Source of the DNA: an uncultured Desulfobulbaceae bacterium
GTDB taxonomy: Bacteria; Desulfobacterota; Desulfobulbia; Desulfobulbales; Desulfobulbaceae
Length of the DNA: 17,299 nt
Assembly (NCBI GenBank): GCA_945787305.1
Contig: CALZIH010000082.1
Location: forward strand, 1 to 17,299
Direction of reading: 5' to 3'
The position numbers and the translations under genes were made by a program. Of this stretch, positions 7,851-14,801 are shown piece by piece; position 1 is the stretch's first letter, and each line of letters begins with the position of its first letter. The notes beneath the pieces were generated by a model, which did no database searches, was not told the DNA's origin, and saw only the letters and a program-made list of their open reading frames with translations.

Positions 7851-8445
7851 GGAAATTGTCGACAAAGTCTTTGACCCCTATTTTTCCACCAAGCAAGAGG
7901 GCAGTGGATTGGGTCTTGCCACCTGTCATGCCATCATCAGCAAGCATGACGGATATCTAACGGTCAATTCGGTTCCTGGTCAGGGTTCCGTCTTCTCCAT
8001 CTACCTGCCAGCCTCAAACAGCAAAGCCAACAGGCTCGCAATGCAGCAGGAAAAAAGCAGTACCTTGGGATCTCTTAATATCCTGGTTATGGACGATGAG
8101 GAAATGTTTCGGCATGTGCTGAAGTCACAGCTTAATCATCTGGGACACCAAGTGGTTCTGACCGTAGATGGAACTGAAGCGGTCAATACATACAGAACGA
8201 TGTGGGAAAGCGGTTCTCCCTTTGACCTGACCATCCTCGACCTGACCATTCCCGGTGCAATGGGCGGTAAAGAAGCTGTGGGTGAAATTCATGCCATCAA
8301 TCCGGTGGCAAAAGTTATTGTCGCAAGCGGCTACTCCAGCGATCCGGTCATTGCCAACTATCGTGATTTCGGATTCTGCGCCGCAACCGGTAAACCCTTC
8401 AACCTGAACGAACTACGGAAAGCCATCACCAAGGCTTTTACATAA
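7687..8445 (+). CDS. C-terminal part of the broken kinase: HATPase remnant and receiver domain
   Basis: Homology to kinases begins only at about 7816; before that this frame is a shadow of the upstream fragment. It contains the G1 box DHGIGIP (from 7828), the F box FDPYFSTK and the G2 box GSGLGLAT. A complete receiver follows: acidic pair in VMDDEE, phosphoacceptor Asp in LTILDLTIPG (codon 8239-8241), VASGYSS, and Lys in GKPF. The receiver could still be translated alone from an internal ATG (for example 8041), but no strong ribosome binding site was noted. Coordinates are those of the open frame; the functional part is probably 7816-8445. Confidence 0.65.
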   Translation: MGTRSKKPLHYRNLSRNRRNSSCTAVKYPAPIIFQKTYCWLTLITVKDHGIGIPEEIVDKVFDPYFSTKQEGSGLGLATCHAIISKHDGYLTVNSVPGQGSVFSIYLPASNSKANRLAMQQEKSSTLGSLNILVMDDEEMFRHVLKSQLNHLGHQVVLTVDGTEAVNTYRTMWESGSPFDLTILDLTIPGAMGGKEAVGEIHAINPVAKVIVASGYSSDPVIANYRDFGFCAATGKPFNLNELRKAITKAFT

Positions 8446-8671
8446 TAAGTATAAAAATTCCTACAATATCAGATCTGTGTGCGAAAAAAGTCAAGAGAAC
8501 CTGAAAGATGTCAACGGGAGACGTATTTAGATTTTTTGGGACGACCCGACGCAACAAAGGATTTTTTCAACCTGTTGTAAACAGGATGCTTGACTGTTGC
8601 ATGGTGTACAGCGCGGGGAGAGCGGAAAAAAGATCAAGCGGAATGAGACGTCCAGAACCCAGGAGCTTCAC

Positions 8672-8704
8672 CTCCCCTTGAAAATCGATTGATTCCAAGG
8701 GGAG
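8672..8704. terminator. Perfect 9-bp inverted repeat between convergent genes
   Basis: CTCCCCTTG (8672-8680) pairs perfectly with CAAGGGGAG (8696-8704) across a 15-base loop. It lies between the end of the kinase remnant and the end of the PhnD-type gene, where a bidirectional terminator would be expected. There is no T-run on either side, so intrinsic termination is doubtful. The rest of 8446-8727 holds no recognisable gene. Confidence 0.35.
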
Positions 8705-8727
8705 AGACATCAACATAACCTTATCTT

Positions 8728-9621
8728 CTATTTGCCATAGGCACCGACAGAAAGGGTTTTCTGCAGCTCTTCCACCGGTCCGTAGTCAAGCGGATCGCTC
8801 CAACCGACGATCTTGGCAGCCTTGGCGGCTTTATCATCTTTAGGCATGGCCTTGAGTGCAGAAACAACCATGGCGACCAAGCTATCATCGGTTCCGGCAA
8901 CTTTGGCCAGCGGCCATTCCGGGTATAATTTGCTGGAGCAGACAAAGGGAAAGTCTGGATACTCTTTTTTTCCGATCACCTTGAAATCTTCCATGGCAAT
9001 CGCCCCGGAGGCAGCCATCCGCTCCAGGGTATCGGTCCGCACAGTACCTACCTCCACCTGCTCATTCTGCACCGCAAAAACCACATTATCGTGCTTACCG
9101 CCAAATTCGACCCCTGCAAAATCCTTAAATGGATCAATACCGGCATCAACGAACTCCTTATAGGCCATCTGCCAGCCACCGAAGGAAGAGCCTTTCACGG
9201 CCATGAACTTCTTCCCTTTCACATCGGCAAGCGTTTTCACACCGTCATTATAAGAGGTGGTAAAAATAACCCCACCGAATGACTTCAAGGCTTTACCCTG
9301 ACGGGAATTAATCATGGTCAGGATTGGTTCTGCCGCGTATTTCACCTTGGCAGTGACAAACATGGAAGAGTTAATCAGAAAAAAATCTACTTTGCCGCCT
9401 TCAATTGCCGGAAAGACTGCATCAAAATCCAGCGGGACAATTTCAAAATTCTTTCCCTCAACTTTTGCGGTTAAATATTCACCTGTTGCCTGCCATTGTT
9501 TCAGTGCCTTGGCCGGACCATTTTTAGCAAGTACGCCAATCTTTACAGTATCAGCTGCCTGACATAACCCTGCAAAGAAAAAGGTTAAGATTGTCAGCGA
9601 AAAAAGCACCTTCCTGTTCAT
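8728..9621 (-). CDS. PhnD-type phosphate/phosphonate ABC transporter substrate-binding protein
   Basis: A 297-residue periplasmic binding protein. The N-terminus (MNRKVLFSLTILTFFFAGLCQA) is a clear signal peptide with likely cleavage before Ala23; the Cys at 20 does not form a convincing lipobox. The mature part follows the PhnD pattern: TVKIGVLAKNGPAKAL, an LDFDAVFPAIEGGKVDFFLI region, VKGSSFGGWQMAYKEF, and HDNVVFAVQNEQVEVGTVRTDTLERM. Ligands in this family include phosphonate, phosphite and phosphate; which applies here cannot be told. The ATG at 9621 is chosen because AGGAGG lies 7 bases upstream and it starts the signal peptide directly; an upstream in-frame start at 9687 would overlap the promoter. 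No permease or ATPase gene is adjacent, so it is an orphan here. Confidence 0.88.
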   Translation of the reverse strand: MNRKVLFSLTILTFFFAGLCQAADTVKIGVLAKNGPAKALKQWQATGEYLTAKVEGKNFEIVPLDFDAVFPAIEGGKVDFFLINSSMFVTAKVKYAAEPILTMINSRQGKALKSFGGVIFTTSYNDGVKTLADVKGKKFMAVKGSSFGGWQMAYKEFVDAGIDPFKDFAGVEFGGKHDNVVFAVQNEQVEVGTVRTDTLERMAASGAIAMEDFKVIGKKEYPDFPFVCSSKLYPEWPLAKVAGTDDSLVAMVVSALKAMPKDDKAAKAAKIVGWSDPLDYGPVEELQKTLSVGAYGK

Positions 9622-9677
9622 AAACTGCCTCCTATAAAATTTGATTCCTGTGACCTGTAATTCTTCCACCTGCAAGC

Positions 9678-9706
9678 ATTGTCTCAAAGCAGAATTGCTA
9701 TGTCAA
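9678..9706 (-). promoter_or_regulatory. Sigma-70 promoter of the PhnD-type gene
   Basis: On the minus strand, TTGACA (9706-9701, perfect -35) is followed after exactly 17 bases by GACAAT (9683-9678, 4 of 6 to the -10). It would give a leader of about 50 bases ending in the AGGAGG ribosome binding site before the ATG at 9621. Confidence 0.7.
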
Positions 9707-9789
9707 GGTAGGTTTTTCTTGGCAGTTCCACTCTTGACAGGTAAAGATAGAGACAAAAACGTGTGAGAATATGGTTCAGGAGTAAACAT

Positions 9790-10290
9790 ATGACGATAAC
9801 GGCAACAATTCCAACGGCGATCGGCCTGTTTCAGGCCCAAGCCGATGATAAAGGGCTATGTAAACTGGTATTTCCACACTCCCCAAAGCAGGATTCTCAT
9901 TTTCAAGCTACGGAAAACCTGTACACTGAACATCCGATCCTTGAGCAGACATATTGCCAGCTAACAGAATATCTGCAGGGGAAACGCCAACACTTTGACC
10001 TGTCACTATCCTTCCAGGGAACACTCTTTCAGCAAAAAGTCTGGGAATTGCTTCGTGAAATCCCCTACGGGAGCACCAGCAGTTATGGACAACTTGCACA
10101 ACAGCTCGGCAGCAAACACAAGGCCAGGGCTGTCGGCGGAGCGGCACATGCCAACCCTCTTTCCATAATTGTTCCCTGCCACCGACTCATCGGCAGTAAC
10201 GGCAGCCTGACAGGATTTGCCGGAGGCCTGTCGATGAAAAAATATCTGCTGCAGCTGGAAGGAGTCCCTGTGCCAAACGGTGAAAATTAA
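9790..10290 (+). CDS. ogt: Methylated-DNA--protein-cysteine S-methyltransferase (Ogt/AGT)
   Basis: A 166-residue suicide repair protein that transfers alkyl groups from O6-alkylguanine or O4-alkylthymine to its own cysteine. The active-site motif IVPCHR contains Cys130, followed by GSNGSLTGFAGGLSMKKYLL, characteristic of the family. The DNA-binding part has FQQKVWELLREIPYGSTSSYGQLA. There is no Ada-type regulatory domain. The ATG at 9790 has AGGAG 7 bases upstream and is preferred to a GTG at 9763. A TTGACA at 9734-9739 lies upstream, but I find no good -10 at the right distance. It is divergent from the PhnD-type gene. Confidence 0.95.
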   Translation: MTITATIPTAIGLFQAQADDKGLCKLVFPHSPKQDSHFQATENLYTEHPILEQTYCQLTEYLQGKRQHFDLSLSFQGTLFQQKVWELLREIPYGSTSSYGQLAQQLGSKHKARAVGGAAHANPLSIIVPCHRLIGSNGSLTGFAGGLSMKKYLLQLEGVPVPNGEN

Positions 10291-10369
10291 CGAAAATCAA
10301 TTGGATAACCGATATATAAAGATAGCGTACCAACACGGTAGGAAACAAAGACTTCAACGAGGAAAAGAC

Positions 10370-10642
10370 ATGGTTGACATCGTTATAGGCGCCATTCAGC
10401 CGACCGGGCCGCCGGTGAATAAACCGGGCACCACGGGAGGTGCGATAGAAGCTGAAATACTTAACATCAGGGAACCACGGCAGACCGTTTCCAGGCCAAC
10501 AGGCAAAGAACGAAGAAAACAGTTTCGGCAGGATCCGGTTAATGGCCGTGTATTGACTGTTCTTGTGCCAAATGGAACTATTCTGCCCAAGGGCTTGGAC
10601 AGTAAAAAATATAAAGTGCTGCTGCGCTTTATAAAAAAATAG
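10370..10642 (+). CDS. Small hypothetical protein
   Basis: A 90-residue protein I do not recognise. It begins MVDIVIGAIQPTGPPVNKPG, has a basic middle (GKERRKQF) and ends in hydrophobic-basic alternation (KKYKVLLRFIKK). No signal peptide, membrane segment or cysteine is seen. The ATG at 10370 is chosen because GAGGAAA lies about 6 bases upstream; the frame is open back to 10280, but the earlier GTG has no ribosome binding site and overlaps ogt. It follows ogt by 79 bp on the same strand. Its stop codon TAG (10640-10642) touches the terminator hairpin of the opposing glutamate synthase operon. It is likely real, given its ribosome binding site and clean frame, but this is not certain. Confidence 0.55.
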   Translation: MVDIVIGAIQPTGPPVNKPGTTGGAIEAEILNIREPRQTVSRPTGKERRKQFRQDPVNGRVLTVLVPNGTILPKGLDSKKYKVLLRFIKK

Positions 10643-10669
10643 GAACCAAGCGGTTGCCCCGCCGGTTCC
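10631..10669 (-). terminator. Rho-independent terminator of the glutamate synthase operon
   Basis: Read on the minus strand, GGAACC (10669-10664) and GGTTCC (10647-10642) form the outer stem. A GCGG/CCGC inner stem closes a five-base loop, and TATTTTTTTAT follows. It lies about 30 bases past the stop at 10700. The same stem could also act on the plus strand for the small upstream gene, but there only ATTTTC follows. Confidence 0.9.
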
Positions 10670-10699
10670 CATTTTCAACACATTGCTGAACCCTGACTC

Positions 10700-13063
10700 T
10701 TAGAAGGGCTGCATGGTCCAGATACCGCAGGGACAGGTATCGGCACAAAATCCACAGGCAATACATTTGTTGTCATCGGAAACGTACTCGTAGTTGACAC
10801 CTCCCGCACCTTCAGCTTCCAGTTCAATCCTGGTAATCGCGTGGGTTGGGCAAATGGTTTCGCAAAGGTGGCAGTCCCTGCACGATCCGCAACTCAGACA
10901 ACGAGCAGCCTGCTGGTTCTCGGTATCGCCCTTTTCCTCCTCTGGATCATAATGAGCAATGGTAAGAGCCTCATACTTGATCAACTCCTGGGCAAAAGGC
11001 GTCCATTTTTCACCTTTCAATGTCGCCGCGATAAACTCACCGGTTCTCTTGCCTGCCCCAAGGGCATTGGTTGCAAGCCCTGGTCGTTCCACATCACCGA
11101 CGGCAAGGATTTGAGGATCGCTTGTCATCCCGGTCTCAGAGGTTTTGATCCAGGAGCCACCGGCCACATTGATCACCTCGACGGAATCTGGCAAAAACGG
11201 TAACTTTGGCACATCACCAATGGAAATAATAACCGTCTGTGCCGGAATCAATTCGCCGGCATCGGTCACCAATCCTTCTTCGGTAACCCGTTCGGTCATA
11301 ACCGGCCACTTGAAGGTTGCACCCAGGGCCTCGGCAGCATCACGTTCCTTGCCAAAGGCCAGCGGCTTCTGAATATCAACCATGGTCACCTGATCGGCCC
11401 CAAGACGATAGGCCTCGGCGGCAACATCGCAGCCGACATTACCGGCGCCGATTATCACCACCTGTTTACCGGTTTGCATAGGGTTGTCGCTCTTAGCGGC
11501 CTTAAGGTAGTCAAGAGCGGGAATAACACGATCATGTCCAGGAAAAGGAATGGTTTTGGGTTGATGGGTTCCCACACCAATGACAACGTAATCAAATTCC
11601 TTTTTCAGCTCCTCGACCTTATCCTTGCTCATGGAAACGCCGAAATGAACCGTAATGTTCTCCTCTTTCAAAAACCGGTCGACTTCCACATCCCAAACCG
11701 CCTTGGACAGACGCTCCCAGGGAATGGTCTGGGCTAACTTGCCGCCCAATTGATTATCTTTTTCAAAGATGTGCGCCTCAATACCATTCAATGCCAGATG
11801 CCAGGCCGTAGCCATACCGGCAGGTCCACCGCCGATAATTGCCACTTTCTTGCCGATGGACGGCAATGGCTTTGGTGGTTCTACCGCACGAACCGCTTTA
11901 CCCAATACCTGAACATCAATGGAGTAATCAACTTTTTGTCTCGAACAGTTTTGAATACAGAGATTTGGGCAGATCGTACCACAGACCGAAGCCGGAAAAG
12001 GCGTATAGCGAAGCAGCATTTCATAGGCTTCTTCGGTTTTCCCTTCACGAATCAGTCGCAGCCGATCAATGGTCGGGATGTGCATGGGACAGTAATAGGT
12101 ACAGGGAGCAGCGGAATCACGGTTGGCCCAGTACGGTTTTTTTCGTCTGAGATCTCCCGATTCGATGGCCCCGATGAGCGAACGTTCCAGTCCTGGTGCC
12201 AGGTCACGTAAAGGGTCACCGCCTCCGAACCCCTGACTCCATATCCGCCTGGAAAATTCGGCCATGGGCATCGGGCCGGAAAACATCAATGCCCTCTCCT
12301 GCGGAGTGATTGCCGTCAACAGATTCCACTCTTCTCTAACAGAAAGGGTCTCAAGGAGTTCCGGCCGTTCAATGGACTCAAGATATTCGGGAAGACGTTC
12401 AACAAGCCACTGCCACTCTTCATCGCTGGGCTTTGTCAATTTCGCATTGGTGCGGGAATAGGAGTCATCGGTTGCACCACGATAATATATTTGCCCACCG
12501 ACCATGCCGACACAGGGGCGATAGCCAAGGACATTTTCCGGATTCTTGGCCTCAACACCACAGACAACACCAATACCGCCGCAGTTGAACTCGGCAAAGG
12601 TATCACCAACCGAACCGAGAACCCACATCTCCGGTTTAGCATGTTCAGGATTCCATTTGGTCATGGTCAGACCACGGGAACCTATTGAACCGCCGATCAT
12701 TACCCGTCCACCGGCCATGGCATTACAAATGCCGTTGGTGGCGTTACCGCGGACAACAATATCAGCGCCGATATTCAGATAACCGACATCATCAGATGCA
12801 GCACCTTCGCAGATTATGGTTGCACCAGGCTGCCCCATACAGCCAAGACGCTGTCCGGCAGGGCCTTTTATCCGGATGGTCAACGGATGATTTTCCGTGC
12901 CAAGGCGCAAGCCGATATTATGCTGGCCAAAAGACTCTAGAATTAGCTCATCTGCCGCTGCAGCGGCCCCCCGAACCTCCTCCTCAAAGATCTTGGAGGT
13001 CAGTCGCCGTCCGTTTTCATCTTTACCGCGAACTGTTACAATCTTCCTCTGTTGTGTACTCAT
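10700..13063 (-). CDS. Glutamate synthase: GXGXG domain fused to GltD-like FAD/NAD(P)H oxidoreductase with ferredoxin modules
   Basis: A 787-residue fusion. The N-terminal 235 residues are the glutamate synthase alpha-subunit domain 3 (GXGXG beta-helix: GYLNIGADIVVRGNATNGICNAMAGG). A linker follows, then the GltD-type N-terminal Fe-S module (CTYYCP from Cys321, CGTICPNLCIQNC), the FAD motif GGGPAG (411-416) and the NAD(P)H motif GAGNVG (539-544). The C-terminus has two ferredoxin-like motifs: CLSCGSCRDCHLCETICP (from 722) and CIACGFCADTCP (from 767). It supplies reducing equivalents to the FMN synthase subunit. The ATG at 13063 is preferred because it starts the conserved N-terminus; a TTG at 13075 is an alternative. 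Neither has a clear Shine-Dalgarno. It is the last gene of the operon. Confidence 0.9.
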   Translation of the reverse strand: MSTQQRKIVTVRGKDENGRRLTSKIFEEEVRGAAAAADELILESFGQHNIGLRLGTENHPLTIRIKGPAGQRLGCMGQPGATIICEGAASDDVGYLNIGADIVVRGNATNGICNAMAGGRVMIGGSIGSRGLTMTKWNPEHAKPEMWVLGSVGDTFAEFNCGGIGVVCGVEAKNPENVLGYRPCVGMVGGQIYYRGATDDSYSRTNAKLTKPSDEEWQWLVERLPEYLESIERPELLETLSVREEWNLLTAITPQERALMFSGPMPMAEFSRRIWSQGFGGGDPLRDLAPGLERSLIGAIESGDLRRKKPYWANRDSAAPCTYYCPMHIPTIDRLRLIREGKTEEAYEMLLRYTPFPASVCGTICPNLCIQNCSRQKVDYSIDVQVLGKAVRAVEPPKPLPSIGKKVAIIGGGPAGMATAWHLALNGIEAHIFEKDNQLGGKLAQTIPWERLSKAVWDVEVDRFLKEENITVHFGVSMSKDKVEELKKEFDYVVIGVGTHQPKTIPFPGHDRVIPALDYLKAAKSDNPMQTGKQVVIIGAGNVGCDVAAEAYRLGADQVTMVDIQKPLAFGKERDAAEALGATFKWPVMTERVTEEGLVTDAGELIPAQTVIISIGDVPKLPFLPDSVEVINVAGGSWIKTSETGMTSDPQILAVGDVERPGLATNALGAGKRTGEFIAATLKGEKWTPFAQELIKYEALTIAHYDPEEEKGDTENQQAARCLSCGSCRDCHLCETICPTHAITRIELEAEGAGGVNYEYVSDDNKCIACGFCADTCPCGIWTMQPF

Positions 13064-13090
13064 TTCAGCTATCAATCATGTATAAGTTAA

Positions 13091-13125
13091 GCACGCGTAA
13101 ACTTGAATTCGTTCAACATGCGTGC
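13091..13125 (-). promoter_or_regulatory. Intercistronic hairpin before the GXGXG-GltD gene
   Basis: GCACGC and GCGTGC form a 6-bp outer stem, and TTGAA and TTCAA a 5-bp inner stem, around a four-base loop. It lies 28 bases before the ATG at 13063, in the 97-bp gap after the FMN synthase gene. There is no T-run, so it is not an obvious terminator. It may affect mRNA processing, stability or translation of the last gene, which lacks a Shine-Dalgarno. Confidence 0.45.
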
Positions 13126-13160
13126 CTGGAAAATCGGGCTTCTTCCTGTAGAGGTCTCGA

Positions 13161-14801
13161 TCAACAGATATATTTGATATTTAGACGCTCAGCAGCTGCA
13201 GCATCATCGATACCTAGGGCATCGGACATGCCGATGGGCAGACTTTGTGAACGCCCGAGCGGCGCCATGATCTTTTTCATTTCCGTGCGTATGGCCATGA
13301 AGGTTTCCGCTACCCGCTGGGCAACATCATCAGGATCGAGGCGCCTGAACAGTTTCGGATTTTGCGAAGTAATACCTTTGGGACAAAGCCCGACGTTACA
13401 CACATTGCAACGACCTTTCTCGTTGCCGAGACAACCGGCACTGGTCTGCATTATATATTTGCCGATGTGCACACCGGAAGCACCGAGCATGATCAAAGCC
13501 ATACCATTTTGGGTCACATTGCCGTTCTTACCGACACCGCCTGCGGCAAAAAGCGGAATCTCATTCTGGCGCCCCTGGGCAACCAGATCCAGATAACACT
13601 CACGCAGGTTGGAGGCAATCGGGTGGCCGGTGGCATCCATGGAAACATTGTAGGCTGCGCCTGTACCGCCATCAATACCATCAATAAGCAGAGCACCGGC
13701 ATACGGGTTACGAACCAGGTTATTGAGCACCGATTTAGCCGAAGTGGAACCGGATATTTTCGGATAGACCGGAACCCGGAAACCAAAGGCCATCGACATT
13801 GTCTGGATCATCTTCATGACACTTTCCTCAATGGAGTAAAGTGTCTGATGAACCGGCGGTGAAGGCAGATCAACCCCTTCCGGTACGCCACGTAGACGGG
13901 CTATCAGTTTCGAGACTTTGAACCACATCAACAGACCGCCGTCACCGGGCTTGGCACCCTGTCCGTACTTGATCTCAATGGCTGCCGGATCACACTGCAT
14001 CTCAGGAATGGCCCGGATGATCTCATCCCAACCAAAATAACCGGAGGCAATCTGGAGAATGATATATTTGAGGAACGGACTCTTCAGAACCCATGGTGGA
14101 CATCCACCCTCACCAGTGGCCATGACCACCGGGATCCCCAGGACCTCGTTGCAGTAGGCTACTCCTTGCAGGAGGCCTAACCACATGTTGGGCGAAAGTG
14201 CTCCAAACGACATGGAGCCGATCACAAAGGGAAAGATTTCCCGGGTGGGGGGAATCCACTCTCCGGCGGTTTTGCGACGCAGATATTCCTCGGGCGGCAG
14301 GACCCGGCCAAGAATGGTATTGGTATAAAATTCATGCCGCCCGGCATCAAGGGCCGGATCGGTGAGCATGGAAATACGATTAAATGCTATGCGATCAAGG
14401 ATGGTTGCCCCTGTCTTATTTCTTCGCCCGCCGCGCTTTGGAGCTTCACCTTTCTGGTTCTGGTGGAAAACGGTGCGATGCTCATTGCCATTGGACACCG
14501 GTCCAATGGCCTCGTTCGGGCAAACTGAAGAACACATACCACAGCCAATACATTTCTTGTCCATGGTGGTGTGCTGACGAATACCGACAAAATGTCGGTA
14601 TTCATTGCCCCGCTTCTTGCGCAGGACATCAAGCTTGGGTACGCGCTGCCGACGGTATGTCAGGTAAATCGCATTAACCGGACAAACTGCTGTGCACTGA
14701 CCGCACAGGGTACAACGATCCTCACGGTGCTCGATAATCCAGGGTAGGTCGCTATAGGTTAAGCTGCTTGGGGTAGTGTAAACGGATCGAACTGAGTCCA
14801 T
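13161..14801 (-). CDS. Glutamate synthase, FMN-binding synthase domain with N-terminal ferredoxin module
   Basis: A 546-residue protein that makes glutamate from 2-oxoglutarate and the ammonia released by the amidotransferase subunit. The N-terminus carries two [4Fe-4S] motifs, CTLCGQCTAVCP (30-41) and CIGCGMCSSVCP (84-95), absent from classical GltB. The synthase barrel follows (IGSMSFGALSPNMWLGL, ATGEGGCPPW, EIKYGQGAKPGDGG, KISGSTSAKSVLNN, IDGIDGGTGAA). Near the C-terminus, GRCNVCNVGLCPKGI resembles the [3Fe-4S] ligand region of GltB and archaeal-type GltS. The ATG at 14801 has AAGGA 10 bases upstream and overlaps the preceding gene by 43 bases in another frame. It is the middle gene of the operon. 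Confidence 0.93.
   Translation of the reverse strand: MDSVRSVYTTPSSLTYSDLPWIIEHREDRCTLCGQCTAVCPVNAIYLTYRRQRVPKLDVLRKKRGNEYRHFVGIRQHTTMDKKCIGCGMCSSVCPNEAIGPVSNGNEHRTVFHQNQKGEAPKRGGRRNKTGATILDRIAFNRISMLTDPALDAGRHEFYTNTILGRVLPPEEYLRRKTAGEWIPPTREIFPFVIGSMSFGALSPNMWLGLLQGVAYCNEVLGIPVVMATGEGGCPPWVLKSPFLKYIILQIASGYFGWDEIIRAIPEMQCDPAAIEIKYGQGAKPGDGGLLMWFKVSKLIARLRGVPEGVDLPSPPVHQTLYSIEESVMKMIQTMSMAFGFRVPVYPKISGSTSAKSVLNNLVRNPYAGALLIDGIDGGTGAAYNVSMDATGHPIASNLRECYLDLVAQGRQNEIPLFAAGGVGKNGNVTQNGMALIMLGASGVHIGKYIMQTSAGCLGNEKGRCNVCNVGLCPKGITSQNPKLFRRLDPDDVAQRVAETFMAIRTEMKKIMAPLGRSQSLPIGMSDALGIDDAAAAERLNIKYIC

Larger units (their letters stand above)
5742..8445 (+). pseudogene. Hybrid sensor histidine kinase, broken by internal deletion and frameshift
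   Basis: Read across a frame change, this is one two-component hybrid kinase: signal or anchor segment, periplasmic SBP_bac_3-type solute-binding domain, transmembrane segment, two PAS domains, HisKA, HATPase and a C-terminal receiver. Between FPEDLLLVDID (first frame) and VKDHGIGIP (second frame) the expected N box of the ATP-binding domain, roughly 45-60 residues in related kinases, is missing and the frame changes. The break is at ATAACAGT (7816-7823), which reads sensibly as the end of the left part (DNS) and the start of the right part (ITV). This suggests a deletion between short direct repeats. Without the N box, and with the frames separated, ATP-dependent autophosphorylation should be lost. 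A sequencing or assembly error could explain the frame change but not the missing segment. Confidence 0.85.

Noticed and set aside
8565..8590. CCTGTT-GTA-AACAGG hairpin as a terminator of the kinase
   Set aside because: Only 6 bp, and the T-run precedes rather than follows the stem; insufficient support.
9734..9770. Sigma-70 promoter for ogt
   Set aside because: A perfect TTGACA is present, but no acceptable -10 lies 16-18 bases downstream.
10187..10681. Minus-strand frame opposite ogt and the small gene
   Set aside because: Overlaps the ogt active-site region and the glt terminator, without a ribosome binding site or recognisable protein.
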